Origin: Lutjanus erythropterus
Taxonomy: Eukaryota; Chordata; Actinopteri; Lutjaniformes; Lutjanidae
Direction of reading: 5' to 3'
NCBI GenBank assembly: GCA_020091685.1
Contig: CM034595.1
Coordinates: forward strand, 15,800,525 to 15,864,524
DNA: 64,000 bases
In this document: piece by piece, positions 23,841-36,043 of the stretch
Numbering within the stretch: position 1 is the stretch's first letter
How the letters are laid out: each line of letters opens with the position of its first letter
The notes under the pieces: model-generated
Told to the model about the DNA's origin: nothing
Seen by the model: only the letters and a program-made list of their open reading frames with translations
Database searches by the model: none
Translations under genes and position numbers: made by a program

Positions 23841-25288
23841 GATTAAAAATGTGCATCAAGCCCACCATAAATCTGTCTGAAAATATTGATTTCATGCATA
23901 CTTTTTATGTAATATTTTCACCAAGATAATAGTATAATCTTATTTTGGGACGATGTTAGTTCAAGGCTATTTCATGGCCTCTGTAAAGAATATTATTCTG
24001 TTACAGAAGCAAGCCAGGGATCCATTTTATGCTCCAGTCCATCAGTTAAAAAGGCTCCATCAGAGTAAAACACTCATTACAAGAATGCAAGTCACTTCCT
24101 TGGCAGCTTTGTCAAACAACTCTGAACTTTCAGTTTACTGAATGTCAGTCCTGAATGCATTGATGTCTGCACATCAATACAGTTTTCGAGGTTGTCATCC
24201 TCTATTGTCCTGTGTGAATATGAACACACAGGCCTGAACACACATACATACTGTATGGGCTGCCATTGAACCTGACCTTAAAACGGAATCAGTGATGATA
24301 GGAAATCCCTCGGTAGACTTTGATTTCTAATTCAGGATTGATCGAAGGCCTGCTGACCTGTCTGAATAATTCACCGCGTCGGGAGTTGTGTGGCCACATG
24401 CTGTGTTGTGTAGGTTGTTAGTCAGCATGCAGGTTTTGGAAATGCTGCCAATCATTGTGTATACTTACAAGCAGTGGTTTGCTTTCTTTGCATGTTTGTT
24501 TTTCATAAAGGTAGAGTAACAGCTGAACATGCGTAAAACACATGAACACACACTAAACAGCTGAGCAAACTTGATGAGCTCAGAGTGCAGGGAAAAGATT
24601 TTTTCTCAATAACATCACTTAACTTTTACAGAGTTGTGTTGTCATTTCAGTTTTGCAGAAACAAATGAGAAAATACAGTACTGATGAGGTCATCACCCTT
24701 CATTAACAAGCATCTGTCAAAGACACAAGCCCATCAAATGTAACACATTTATAATCAGCTGCAAAAGAAATTCTGGAATACACACTGATAACAAAATAAA
24801 ATTAAATCCAGTGTACTGACTCACAGACACACACACACGCACACAGACACACACACACACGTCTGTTCAGTCCAGCTCAAACACTTGACACATACATAAA
24901 CGACAGATGTTTTCAAGGATCTTGCTCTGACTAAATGATTTCCTTTGCATATATTATGAATGCACACAACACAAATTAGCTACCATATTGCTTGATGAAA
25001 TAGTTTTAAATGGGCTTTCGTCAGCGAGAATCAATTTTGACACAGTTGGAGGGACACAGTAGGGGAAGTGTTATGGCGAGATTTGGTCCTGGGCCATCAG
25101 TTTTCATGTTTACAGCTCTGACACCACAGTGGAGGGTTGACAAACTGATCACACAACAGTCCTCACAGGCAAACATGATGGGAGTGGAAATGGCTCAGCA
25201 GTCACAACCGTGGGAAAGACAACTGGAACTACAGAGGACCAAACATCATGAAACAAGCACTGAAACAGACTGAAGATCCATTGGCAAT

Positions 25289-25347
25289 ATGCCCTTTTAT
25301 CTCAGAAGGCACACAAGGTATGTATGCCTTCTGAGATACAAGGGCAT
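25289..25347. other. Strong hairpin, 23-base arms, 13-base loop
   Basis: Left arm 25289-25311 (core CTCAGAAGGCA) and right arm 25325-25347 (core TGCCTTCTGAG) are reverse complements with one mismatch (T25297 against C25339). The function is unknown. It could be a small-RNA precursor, a transposon remnant or a chance palindrome. Confidence 0.6.
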
Positions 25348-27524
25348 TAGAAAGGCATTTAGGCTGATTATTCCATCACTTGCATTAACACACACCCCAT
25401 GCAGGTGCCATAATGGATGGTGTGTTACAGATAGTCAAGCATGTAAGAATAGCATTATAAATCATCATCTGCAGTGCATGTAATTCTATTAGTTTTCTGT
25501 CTGTGTGCAAGAAAGCTTCAGGGACTTCATCTGTATGTGTGTTTGCATATCAATGTAATTAGCTGTGTTGTGGTAGTCTATATAATTCATGGATGCCACT
25601 ATTATTGAGCACTTGCCCCACGAGCCTCCAAGCCCCTAAATTTGGTGGTCCAAGAGAAAAGGTCATTTAGGACAAGCCTATACTCAGCCTTTACCCAGCC
25701 TTCTCAACTGTGCCACTTCTGTTGTCCACTTTTTCTAGGAATATTGATGTTCTGTTTGCGAAAGCTTGTTATTCTGATGAAAAACAAGCTAGACTTCTCA
25801 GCTAGTTGAGTAAAATGGCAGCACACGTAGAATGTTGAACTTAAAAGCACCAAAGAATCGGGATGTTGGTGTTGGCGAAGTTTTGCGAATGTGGAAAGAA
25901 CTTGATGGGCGTGGGAGGCCACCTACATGGAATATTTGGTGGCCAAAGTAGCTCTTCGTGGCCACAGGCCTTTGGGCCATGGCTATTTTCAAACCTTGCA
26001 TAAGGCCCTTGTGTTTCTTTCCAACACTTGCTGTGTTTTTATGTCAAAACATGTTTTGCTCCACCTCACTCAAACAGCAGGAGACTGAAATTTTAAATAC
26101 AGAACAAATTGGCTCAAATTGACAGGGCAAAAGTGTTTGCCTTGTCAGTTCTGGTCACACTGGAACTTGTTTCTCAGTGGTGCCAAAACGTACTTATCCT
26201 GCGTATCAATATAAGTAAGGTTTTCTCAGTTAATAGTTGCTAGAGGAGGAGGTAGCAGCTGTGGAGCTAGTTAGTGGCATTGTTTTTTTCGTCTAAGACT
26301 TTGTAGAGTCTAGGAAATTGAGGGTTGGTAAATTACTTTTTGATGAGATGATTTTTTAGCTTGTAACAGAAGATGGAGAGTGTGAAGAGCCAGGAGAGAG
26401 AGAGAGAGAGAGGGATATTGATTTAGAAAATTGCTAATTGAAAAATCTCACAGCAGAAAGGAAAGTAACTAAAATCACCCAAAACACTCTTCCTCCACAT
26501 ATTCACACAAACAATGAAACACACATACAAAACAGTTACATCAGCTCGAGTGCACACACAGCCAAAACACACACAGTGCTGGCAGTCCTTGCGGGTACAG
26601 TTGTCATTTAAATAAACAGTCAGGATCTGTTTTCCCACAGTACATGCTGCATTATGTAGCACCCAAACATTCATGAATGAAACAATGTAATTCCACAGAG
26701 GAAAGTACAAGAGGGAGCACACTTGAAGTGGAGCACTGCAGCCTTGTCAGGGTTGAACTTAAGGCAGCAGTGAGACATCCTGTTAAAAATGGGGCTCATG
26801 GGAGGAGAGAGACAAGGAATGCTGGTAGAGTTGCGTGTCGAGTGGTTTCAGCGTGGCAGTGTTGGGAAAAGATGAGGGGTGTGATACCAGAAAAGAGAGA
26901 TGTCGTGCAGGGAGAAGAGGGAAGGTTCCTGAGCTCTGAGTACTGTCAAACCCCTGGAGAGAGGTCTCATGTCAGATGTCTTTCACGATACATAGAAGCA
27001 ATATATCTGGTGGGAGCAAGGTGAACTCAAAGATTAGGTCAGAATGGATGGCAAACAGATTGTTAAAAAAAAAAAGTGGATGCAGCATTTTCTCACTGCA
27101 ACCATGGGTCTCTGAAGGGACATCTTAAAGCATGGGATTGTACTTGACACTAGCCACTGTTATCCATTCAGAGTGGTTGCCACTGGATGGAAAGGAGCAT
27201 TCTGTGGCTTAGTGTCAAAGAAAGGAGAGCCTTTTTTTTATATTAGCAAGTTTCAGAGTGGCTTTCTTGAAAAGTGACCCCATCATCACCTGCATGTTGT
27301 TGGTATGTATCAGGTCAAGGGAAGTGATGCTGCTCTGTGGGCTCTACTAATTTTTTCTTCACACTGAAGGGGTCGTTTGAGCTTTTCTCTGGATTTGCTT
27401 GTGATAAATGGAACAAGGGGAATGTTTCAACTTATTTGATGGTCACACTGTACAGATTACATTTACACATGGCTAATTATTCATACCACAATGCTAACCA
27501 GATCACTAGATTAGTCTGTCATCG

Positions 27525-28925
27525 CTAGACTGATTCACAAATGTAAATTAGTCTTAAATCAGTTCATTTTCAATTTCTCAGTTTCAAAAAGGGTGCAATT
27601 TTCAGCAGGTGCAAATTGAATGCCTCTGGACACATTTGGATGAATCAACAGCCAATAGTGTTTTTCCTATTCCAGTATTAGAAAATGCCTCTGGTGTGCA
27701 TTGAGCGAGTATGCAGGGTGTGATAGTTTGACTTTTGTTTTTTTGTTTATTTAAATCATTAGTCTTATTTGTTAAGGATGTCAGTCAGGTCTTTCTCCAG
27801 GCATTTAAAATTAGTTAGTAATTAGTCAGTAGAATTTAGTTTAGTTTCTAGTTTCTTCCTTTTTTCGAGTTCAAAGCAATCTGCATAAAGGATGCAAATA
27901 TATCAAAATATTACACCCTGCGCATTGATTCACAATTCAATTCAGACAAGATGAACATCGACACAAAATTTTTGTCTAAAATCAAAATGTATCATGAGTC
28001 TTCTCAAAACACCCCCCACAAAAGCAGTGCAAAACCAAACTTTCAACTTTTTACAAAACACCCTCAATTTCCACAAAGCAAGGAAATAACAAACTCAGAG
28101 TTCCAGTCTGTGTTTTCTTTTGTTCAAATAGATTCAGTTCAGCAACAGAAAAAAAAAATCTGTTAAAAATAAACTTCAATCAGGTTAGCTCATTTCAGTT
28201 CAGTTGCTTTCAAACAAAAAAAATCCAAAACAAAATAGCTTAACAAAATAGTACTCAATAATCAGTTAGTCCAGTCCACTATTTCTATACCAACAGAGGG
28301 TCTCTGGAGTCTGTGTTTGGGGGTATCCACAGTAAAACCAGAACAGACTTTTCTTTCTTTTGTGATTGTGAACTTGACTAGGCTGAACTTTTGGGGGGTT
28401 ATGGGGAACACAAAATAGACCCTTGAAGGAGTGGATTGAATTCTGAGATTTGTTCTGGTATCGGATCTGTACTGGGTGTGAGCTGAGCCTGGTATGGGCA
28501 GAGTTCTGGGGTTGGAATCAGAATTGGGAAGGAAAAAATTCAATCAGAACAACAAAGCATGTGACAGTTTCAAGCAGGAAAGAAAAAGTAGCAGCCTGGT
28601 CACAAACTTTCTCAGATAAACAGTTTGCTGAAGTGTGTTTTTGGAAACATTTGAGGCGAGAAATTGCAGTAACAGAATCTCCATTCATACTTGATCAGCA
28701 CTGCCTTGTTTGACAGTTTGACTGATCATAGTTTGGACTGGTGATGCTCTTTTGTCAGTCATTCTATCAAACAAAACCCATATTACATAAACGGTTGTGA
28801 TAAGGCTGAAGAGATTCTGGACCGATGGAAATCTTTTCTGAGCAGGAGGGTGGCCAGACATATCTGCCAGAGCAAATAAAACTTGAGCTTGCAGATTCAT
28901 CTGGTTCCCAGGCTACCTGCAGATA
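27525..28925. repeat. Interspersed repeat copy 1, split by an 884-bp insert
   Basis: The left part (about 27525-27658) and right part (about 28543-28925) align in order with the repeat at 48480-49430. Shared landmarks are ACAAATGTAAAT, the CAGTTTCAAGCAGGAAA / GTTTTAAGCAGGAAA block, TTGACAGTTT, GCCAGACATAT, CCAGAGCAAAT and CCCAGGCTAC. In the other copy the left and right parts are adjacent, so 27659-28542 is extra here. No coding region is visible in the repeat itself. Confidence 0.7.
27659..28542. mobile_element. LTR-like insertion (possible solo LTR), 884 bp
   Basis: The insert begins TGTTTTTCC and ends GGAAAAAATTCA, so it has TG...CA ends and a short inverted terminal similarity. It is flanked by ATAG on the left and ATCAG on the right. 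That fits a 5-bp target duplication if one base was lost. An AATAAA lies near 28166. The empty-site form is present at 48480-48660. No internal viral genes are seen, so a solo LTR is the simplest reading. It could instead be another non-autonomous insertion. Confidence 0.45.
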
Positions 28926-28939
28926 TGATCTGACTGATC

Positions 28940-28997
28940 TCTATAAAATTCCAAGGCACTTTGGATTGAAGTGCTATATATGTGTAGTCCATTGAGT
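28940..28997. repeat. Short repeat tail
   Basis: AAGGCACTTTGGATTGAAGT followed by GCTATATATGTGTAGTCCAT resembles the reverse form of the tail at 7102-7165, as seen in many fish repeats. Very short and weakly supported. Confidence 0.3.
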
Positions 28998-29137
28998 ACA
29001 AAATAACAATAGTAAAATGACGCTGGTGTAAGCTGTTATATTTAGGGGTGAATGAAATAATGTACGTCACTGTTGCTGCCGCAGGGCTGATGGCAGTACA
29101 AAACCAGTTGAATGACACGCTGACATTTGTCTTCCAG

Positions 29138-29258
29138 CAACCACTTGGAGAAGAGCCTTCAGCTCCTGATGGACAGAGTGGATGACATGAGCCAAGAGAT
29201 TGTCAAATATAACACCTACAGCCGCAACCTGAGTAAGCAACAGCAGCAGAAGCACCAG
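29138..29258 (+). CDS. eif3h: eif3h coding exon (human exon 6 equivalent)
   Basis: This 121-bp exon encodes [20 protein letters not shown], then [20 protein letters not shown], about residues 236-276, a helical region with a polar Gln-rich end. CTTCCAG precedes it. The donor is GTAACT, and the exon ends on a codon boundary after the CAG for Gln. Almost at once the intron enters a CA microsatellite (29271-29288), with a longer one at 29398-29457. The YSRNLSK segment differs from the human YMRNTSK, and the rest is highly conserved. Confidence 0.95.
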
Positions 29259-29270
29259 GTAACTCTCGTT

Positions 29271-29288
29271 CACACACACACACACACT
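29271..29288. repeat. (CA)n run just inside the exon 6 donor
   Basis: A CA run begins about 13 bases after the GT. A CA-rich segment continues with interruptions to about 29300. Confidence 0.9.
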
Positions 29289-29396
29289 CACATACACACA
29301 AGCCTTCACGAACTGAAGCGCGCACACACCACCTACAGACTGAATGAGCAAGCAGCAGAAACATCAGCTTACCAGCAGCATACGTAAGGGAAAGAG

Positions 29397-29397
<1 letters not shown>

Positions 29398-29457
<60 letters not shown>
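29398..29457. repeat. (CA)n(TA)n compound microsatellite
   Basis: About 50 bases of CA run into about 10 bases of TA. ORFs overlapping it are artefacts (Cys-Val or His-Thr runs). Confidence 0.95.
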
Positions 29458-29458
<1 letters not shown>

Positions 29459-32400
29459 GCATTCACACACAGATGCACCTACAGCCACAAACTCAGCAGG
29501 AAAACAGCAGGTAGCTTTCTCTCAGCCTTGGACACAACCAATTGCAGCTATAATCTCAGCAGGCAAACTGCAGATGCACCAGGTAGCACAAACACACACT
29601 CTCACAGAAATATGGTACTCCAGACTCACACTTTAATGTACATCCACCCACTGAGGACCTCCTGAAGTAACTACAGTAAACAGCAAAGGTTAAAAGTATA
29701 TAAACATGTATTAACATCTATATCAATGGTATATAATCTCCACATTGATACACGTGGATGTTGCATAGCTGTACTACTCAGTAAAGTACCACTGCATTCA
29801 CACATGTAGATACAAAGTAGAAGGCAATCTCCACCCTCTCATGTATCTGTAGCTCTGTGCGTATGTTGCACTGAGCATTATTGGCATGCTCTGCTCTGAC
29901 TGTTTCTGATGTAGCTGTTGCGCTGTGTACGACATTGCTCATTTCATGTCACACGGTTTGTTTCCCGAATACAGATTAGTTTTGTTTGCCATTTCACTTG
30001 CTTGTCGCCTGTATTGCGTCAGAGGATGTTTGCGTTACGTTGAGCTTTTCCCAACATTTCCTTGTAGTGCCACTGAGCACCTTTTTGAATCTCTGCAGCT
30101 CAGCCGGCAGCACCAGGTCCCATTCACTATGAATAGCAGCCTACACTATGCTGTAGAAGCTTTTGAGCCCATGTGTGTGAACGTAAGAATTTCATTTCAT
30201 CTGAATGTGGACACTTGGCTGTCGCAGCAGGTGTTAGCAACACAAAGGCTTCAGGGGACAAAAAGCGGAGGGCCTGTGACCCCTCTGGCACAAAAACAAA
30301 ACAAAACAGGAAACTCGCTCAGGTTTTGCCTGACTGCAGCGTCAGTCAATCAAACACATGCAACCACACATTCCAGGTAGACAGGACACAGAATTAGTAT
30401 CAGCCAACGGCCAAATGCTGGTTGGCTGGTAAAATCTGGACATTCACTAACCATTTGGTCAATGGACAAAAAAGTTAAGTTTGCACCCAGCAGGTAGATT
30501 ACTTTGCATGTCATATTTCTTCTGTTTACCTCACGGTTGTCACGAGAGAAGATAATAAGGGCCGCTGTGATCGATCCAGAGTTGTAAAATCCTGTGCTGT
30601 GTTTTCGTGTCTGATAAGCCTTCAGACTCTCAAACTGGATTTCCGGGATCGTTTTTCTTTGTCTCACCAGTACCTGAAGCAAAACACCTTTATCAACATA
30701 ACCCTTTGCATTGTTTTAACACGGGGCCAATTTTTGGTCTGAACTCCCACGAATATCTCAGTGGATCTGACTGGTGCATCAGAACCACATGTGAACTGTG
30801 AAGTGCAGGGAAAAAAGATGTGTTACTACTCTTTAATGCATTTCAGGCTGAGGCAGGTATTCCACAGGCCTTTTCAGATCATTGGTCATTTTTATCACTA
30901 GGTCTGTGAAACAGGCATTCATTTATCCATGTGTGAAGAAGGGTAGGTTCAGAAGATTGGAGGAGGGTGAGAGTGATACCATTTTTACACAAAAATGAGC
31001 ATGTCCAAGTGTTTTTTTTTAACACAGCTAAACCCACTGAAAGTAAGTGATCAACTTATTTCTGATTGTCAGTATACAAGTTGGCTTAATAATAAAAGCT
31101 TTTAGGCAAGAAAATAAGGGAAGGCCTTTATTGTGAAGAATTTATAAGAAGTGACACTTGACTTGAGTGTGCATCAGTTAAAAGATACTGCTTCAAGTGG
31201 GTACTGTGGAGATGTAAATCTCTGCTGTGCCAGGTTGACCCACCAAGTCAAACCGAGTCAAGCCAAGCCAGCGCAATTTACCCATGAGGGCAACAAGCCC
31301 TTATTGCCAGTTGAAGAGTGGCGAAAATTACATGTCCATCAGGGTGTCATATTTCCATTACTGCCACTTGGAGCCAGAGCCAATAAATACTCGTGACTAC
31401 TGCAGAGTCATTTGATCTGGGAGTAAATGTGGCTGTACACACACTGCACTACTACACTCACAGTAACTTCACACATGTTTTCTCTCTCTCTCTTGACTGC
31501 ACAATGAGATATTCCTTCAAGGAGCCCACTGCTTGAAAAACAGAGTTCAGCTTTAAAATGCATTTTTTAAAAATTGCCTGATACTAAGGCCTTGTGGGCT
31601 GCTGGGCCTGCAGTACCCTGGCTGAAACCTTGACCACTGACACCCAGGGAAAGTCAGAGTTTTTATTAATACATGGAGCCTTTTTTTTAATTCTAATGAG
31701 TAAGTGAAAATTCCTGTTTTTTATTTCTCTATACCAGTTAAACAAATCACAAAAACAAACTTAATTAAAAAAGCAGCAGCAAACACACCATCACACACAC
31801 AAAACTCCGTGTACACACACACCACCTACAAGCAAAAACTCAGCCAAGGAGCACCAAAAAGCACAGAACAAAACGTACACAGATGAAGAGTCAGCCACGA
31901 ACCATCTGCAACTTCAACCTCAGCCAGATTCATCATAAATATCCTGCAACACAAAGGGTCACACACTCGTACACACACACGCTACTCAGTAAAATGGAAG
32001 TGTAGAGGTGCAAGATGACTCAGTGATGTGAGGCAAGTGCGTGCGTACAAACTTACACCTACGTTCACACAACTGCATTATTCTGTCATTATCCTCCGCA
32101 AGTGGAGAGAGGAAATGTCTGAAGTATTAATGTTAATCCGGGCTGAGTCATCATCTTCCCGGCCGACGGCAGACCAAACCGCAGCCAGGCTCACACGCAC
32201 ATTAGGCAGATTTACAACAAACATGCATATGCGACCACAGGTAGTCTGCCGTGTTCACACAAGGCATTCACAACCAGCGTTGTGAAGAAACACACACCTA
32301 CATAGCCACACATCCCCAGGCCAGTCACCCACACTGCAGCTATTACGATCCATCATCCTCTCCTACTGACCTTCTCATCATCACAGCCCTCAAGCCTCAC

Positions 32401-33409
32401 CCCTCACACACACGCACTCATGTCGCACACAATATCAGGCAGACCACCCCTTTAACGATGTCGAATTTTTCCATGTTTCACGAGATTCTCTACAATGAGC
32501 TAATGCCACACACAGAGACAAAGAAAGTGAACCTCGATTACTCCTTTCAGACATCTACAGTGCTTGCTCCATGTAATCTTGTGCTATTGACCCTGCTGCT
32601 TCCCGGACAAATGGAACCTTATGAATCATCATAGAAAGTTGCAAAAAGCTGCCGTGCTGAGAGGGCTCCATTTTTCATTTAGAGCTCTCAGAATTTGGTA
32701 AATAGCAGGTTCCTAGGCACAATCTGTGGTCGTGTTAGTCTTTGTACTAGGAAATTTCTCTCTCACTCCTCCTGATTTATTCAATTTCTATTTTCTTCTC
32801 TTTTCCCCATCCACAGACGCAGGCAGCATTTTGCAGGAGATTAGATATGTAGCAATGTGGTAATCTTATGAACCGAGGAATCATGATTTATAGTTAATGA
32901 TACAGTTCAGCAACCATTACATGATTCAGCAGTATTTTCCAAGCCATTATTTCTAAGCCATATCATTATTTTTGTCATATAAACAGAAAGTAAACACATG
33001 AAAGGCAAGCCTAATCATATTTTTTTTGTAGTAAATGCTAAATAGATATACAGCCAAGAAGTCAGTTCCAACTTCGTTGATTTTAAAAAACTCTTACATC
33101 TGTGTGTGCCAAAAAAACATGATACAACCGCTGCCATCTCACGCTGGTGATGTCATTCTGAGTCAGAGTTTGCACAGTATTGATCAGGGTTGAAGCTGCG
33201 GCATCAAGGCCACATCCATACTGCCGGTCAACTCGAATGCAAGCAGAGCTCAGCAGTCAATAATGATGTGAAACACACTTTTTAGAGCATAAAATAACTA
33301 ACTAAATCAAACTAATCAGAAAAATAAGCCCCTGAACAAACATCAGCGTTATGAGAACAACCTAAAATAACAGAAACCATGTGGGAATAATGTATTCTTC
33401 CTTATAAGT

Positions 33410-33560
33410 TAATTGTGGCCTGTGCCCTATCCGCTAAAATAGAGGGGGTGGGATTTGGGACCCATACTGCAGCCAGCCACCAGGGGGGCAATTGAGATGT
33501 TTTGACCTCACGTTTGGGGAGCTGTCACGTTTCCATCTTTATATATGTCAATGTTTGGAC
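33410..33560. repeat. Fragment of a dispersed fish repeat
   Basis: CAGCCAGCCACCAGGGGGGC followed by TTTTGACCTCACGTTTGGGG and a TTTATATATGTCAATG tail is a block I remember as repetitive in percomorph fish. Borders and class are not determinable here. Confidence 0.45.
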
Positions 33561-33599
33561 CCAATCTGAAACCAACCAATGGAAAAGCTACCTGAACCT

Positions 33600-33880
33600 G
33601 GCATACATAGATTATATGGCCTGACAGATAGTAGATTTTTGGGCTGATGCTTATACCAATATTAAAAATGTAAATATTAAAAATGCACAACAACAACCTG
33701 AATTCAAAGGATCAAATAAATGCAAAATGCTGCCCATGAAAGTAAAGAATAAATAATAATCTTTAAAACAAATAGTGGGCAACATATACACCGATAGCTA
33801 TATAGAATGACACAGCTGTGTAGGCCAGTATTGGGCTGATATTATCAGCCAACTCACATCTGTCTGGCTCTAATAGATTA
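33600..33880. repeat. Dispersed DNA-element fragment ending TCTGTCTGGCTCTAA
   Basis: It starts near CCTGACAGATAGTAGATTTT and ends with the motif shared with 23786-23840. The content is AT-rich and has no coding region. Confidence 0.45.
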
Positions 33881-34389
33881 ATTAAAAAAAAAAAAAAATG
33901 GAGCTGGCCCGAGGATAATAAGACCCGATCAGTCGACCCAAACAGACCCTGATAGAGAGAGAACACCAACACAATCGGCATGATACATCAATTAGGAAGC
34001 AATTGTGGTTGAAAAGAGCAACAATTATAATGCTAATAGCCTGAGAATGAATGTAAAGTCATAGAAACTCATTCCTAAAATGATTCATTTATATGCTTCA
34101 GAGATTAATCTATAGAAGGAGCTAGGAGTCCCATTTTTTTCTTGGACCAGCAATCAAACACTCTGTACCCAACTTCAGACGGGGAGAGGATAATATTCTA
34201 AGTATCTGTCCAAAAGGTACAAGTAATTGCCATAAATACTTGTTTTTTACAGCATACTGGTCACTTTTAAATTTTTTTTCTCCCATGTTGATTATGACAT
34301 ACACTGTACACTGAGCATGCTCAGACATGGACACTCAGACCTGAGACTCATGACAGTGAAAGGAGACCCTACCCAGCCCAATTAGACTG

Positions 34390-34990
34390 AGTGCAATTTG
34401 GACCAGGTCTGACTCTGGTGCTCCCTCTGGTCTTCATAGTGTTCCTCTGAAGAGCTCCAGTCCAGATACTGAAATTGGAATTTTAAACTATCATACTCAA
34501 GCCAAACAATAGCACATTGCCAGAAACACACCAACCCCAGCATGAAGCGTGGCGGTTCCAGCAGCATGCTGCGGGGCTGCTTCTCCTGCAGGAGGCCCTG
34601 GAAGGCTTGTGAAGGTAGAGGGGAGAATAAATACAGCAAAATACACAGAAATCCTGCTGCAGCCTGTAAAAGAACTGCAACATGGGACAGGATTATTTTC
34701 CAGCAAGACGACAACCTCAAACATACAGTCAGAGCTCCACAGGAGTCCAGACCTCAATACAATTCAGACTTTGTGGTCAGACTTGAAAACTGCTGTTCCC
34801 TCGCAGTCTCCATGCAACTTGACACAGCCTGAGGTGTTTGTGAAGAGAAAACTGTGGAAAAATAGCAGTGAGAAGTGCCTCTAGATGCTGACTCTAAGGA
34901 AGTTGTTCTTAATTTAGATAAGTCTGTTTTTTTTTTGATACTTTGATATTCACTTCTGATAGGGATGGTAAATACTTTTTGTATGTCTAT
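34390..34990 (+). pseudogene. Tc1-like transposase relic (C-terminal part)
   Basis: Recognisable blocks in order are KRGGSSSMLRGC near 34545, IIFQQDDNLKHT near 34692, and SPDLNTIQTLWSDLKTAV from 34744. These match the second and third catalytic regions of Tc1-family DDE transposases. The blocks fall in different frames, showing a frameshift. The position normally holding the final catalytic Glu (usual SPDLNPIE) is Gln here (CAG at 34765), and the preceding Pro is Thr. The N-terminal DNA-binding half and the terminal repeats are not visible. An inactive fossil. Confidence 0.8.
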
Positions 34991-35439
34991 ATATGGAAGG
35001 TGGAGCACAAGTGCAAAACAGTTTTTGTTAGCTTGTTTCTAAAAATCTGCATAAATTAGCATTTTGATGATGCACAGTCGTGATGTGACGCATTTGCAGG
35101 AGGAAAAATAAAACTGGAGTGACAACTCATTCGAACAAATAGTTATAGTTTTGATTTATTGTTTATCTTAGCAATTTTTCTCAGCTTCAGTCACCCGTAC
35201 AGGTGCACTGTGGGATGTTTGCTTGAAAGCACCCGACTTGCTTCTTTTTCCTCCTCGTCTGCCACAACCTCCCATTCCACCGGTCTGTGGCAGTCTCTCC
35301 TCCATCTTTTTCCAAATTAACAAGGCTTTTAGGTTCTCCAGAGACCCGGCACCTCACTGATTTACCGACTGTCAGCCCTCCACAAATCACTCCATCCCTG
35401 TCAGCACTTATAACTCTTCTCTCTCTATCTGTCTCCCGT

Positions 35440-35910
35440 ATCTCTCCTTTCATCACCGGGTTTCTTTACATCTCACTTCCTTTCTGTTACGCTTTCCATT
35501 GCCTGTCTTTCTTCTTCCTCCTCTTTTTTTTTTTTTTTTTTTTTTTGCTTCTCACTATCCACACCGCAACTTTGTGCTCTCTGCATCTCTCTAACTATAT
35601 TTCTCTCCTCCACTGCCTTTTACTGCTCCTGGCTCTGCCTTTCACACTTCATACCTTTTTTTTCTCACTTTCTTTGCTCCCATTCCGTACCTTACCCCTT
35701 TTACCTCTCATCCTGAGTCTCTCACCCACCCCACCCCTCCCCTGCTCCCTTTCCTGTCCATTTTCCTCTTAAACCATCTATTCCCTTCCATATTCCTGTC
35801 TCTCTGAATGCAATTTCTTTTGCTTTTTCTTTCCTTTCATCCCCTACCCCCACCATTGCCCATCCCCACCCTCCACTCTAATGCCACCCCCTCTTTTTCT
35901 CCCCCTCCAG
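35440..35910 (+). other. eif3h: Long polypyrimidine tract before eif3h exon 7
   Basis: Nearly 470 bases are strongly biased to C and T on the + strand, including a T run at 35524-35546 and CCCCAC-type blocks near 35720-35740 and 35840-35880. It ends in the CTCCAG acceptor. The 161-codon ORF over it is a low-complexity artefact. It may contribute to splice-acceptor choice. Confidence 0.8.
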
Positions 35911-36043
35911 TACCTCCAGAGGCGGCAGCAGGAGAACGCCCAGCGGCAGAGCAGAGGGGAACCCCCGCTGCCTGAGGAGGACATCACCAAAATGTTCAAG
36001 CCTCCACAGCCTCCACCACGCATGGACACACTGCTTATTGCAG
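35911..36043 (+). CDS. eif3h: eif3h coding exon (human exon 7 equivalent)
   Basis: This 133-bp exon encodes [20 protein letters not shown], then [20 protein letters not shown] and LLIAG, about residues 277-321. It starts as a charged Arg/Gln helix and runs into a proline-rich linker, matching the human protein closely. The acceptor CTCCAG follows more than 300 bases of unusually pyrimidine-rich intron. The donor GTACGC is followed directly by CA-rich sequence. The final G starts a Gly codon completed in the last exon. Confidence 0.95.

Larger units (their letters stand above)
18962..29137 (+). other. eif3h: eif3h intron 5
   Basis: The longest visible intron, 10.2 kb, with the weak GTCAGA donor and a CTTCCAG acceptor. 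It contains a mariner-like transposase relic (22660-23785), a 23-base-arm hairpin (25289-25347) and a repeat split by an LTR-like insert (27525-28925). I see nothing recognisable in 19030-22650, 23840-25280 or 25350-27520 beyond short CA runs (24826-24861) and a GA run (26396-26411). Confidence 0.75.
29259..35910 (+). other. eif3h: eif3h intron 6
   Basis: A 6.65-kb intron with GTAACT donor and CTCCAG acceptor. CA runs follow the donor closely. From 29460 to 33400 I see no recognisable gene, only scattered CA-rich stretches (about 31790-31830, 31960-31980, 32285-32420). Repeat fragments occur at 33410-33560 and 33600-33880, and a Tc1-like relic at 34390-34990. Bases 35440-35910 are an extreme pyrimidine tract with a 23-base T run. 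Confidence 0.75.

Noticed and set aside
26677..27024. 115-codon ORF with Arg/Glu-rich sequence
   Set aside because: No recognised motif, and the segment has a purine-rich bias that keeps one frame open. No support for a gene.
29925..30380. 151-codon + strand ORF in intron 6
   Set aside because: No domain, mixed composition and no splice link to eif3h frames. Treated as chance.
34542..34884. Two overlapping + strand ORFs of about 100 codons
   Set aside because: They are frame-shifted pieces of one Tc1-like transposase relic, not genes.
35287..35772. 161-codon open frame, the longest in the window
   Set aside because: It runs through a C/T-only tract and encodes Leu/Ser/Phe/Pro low-complexity sequence. 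It is the polypyrimidine part of intron 6.
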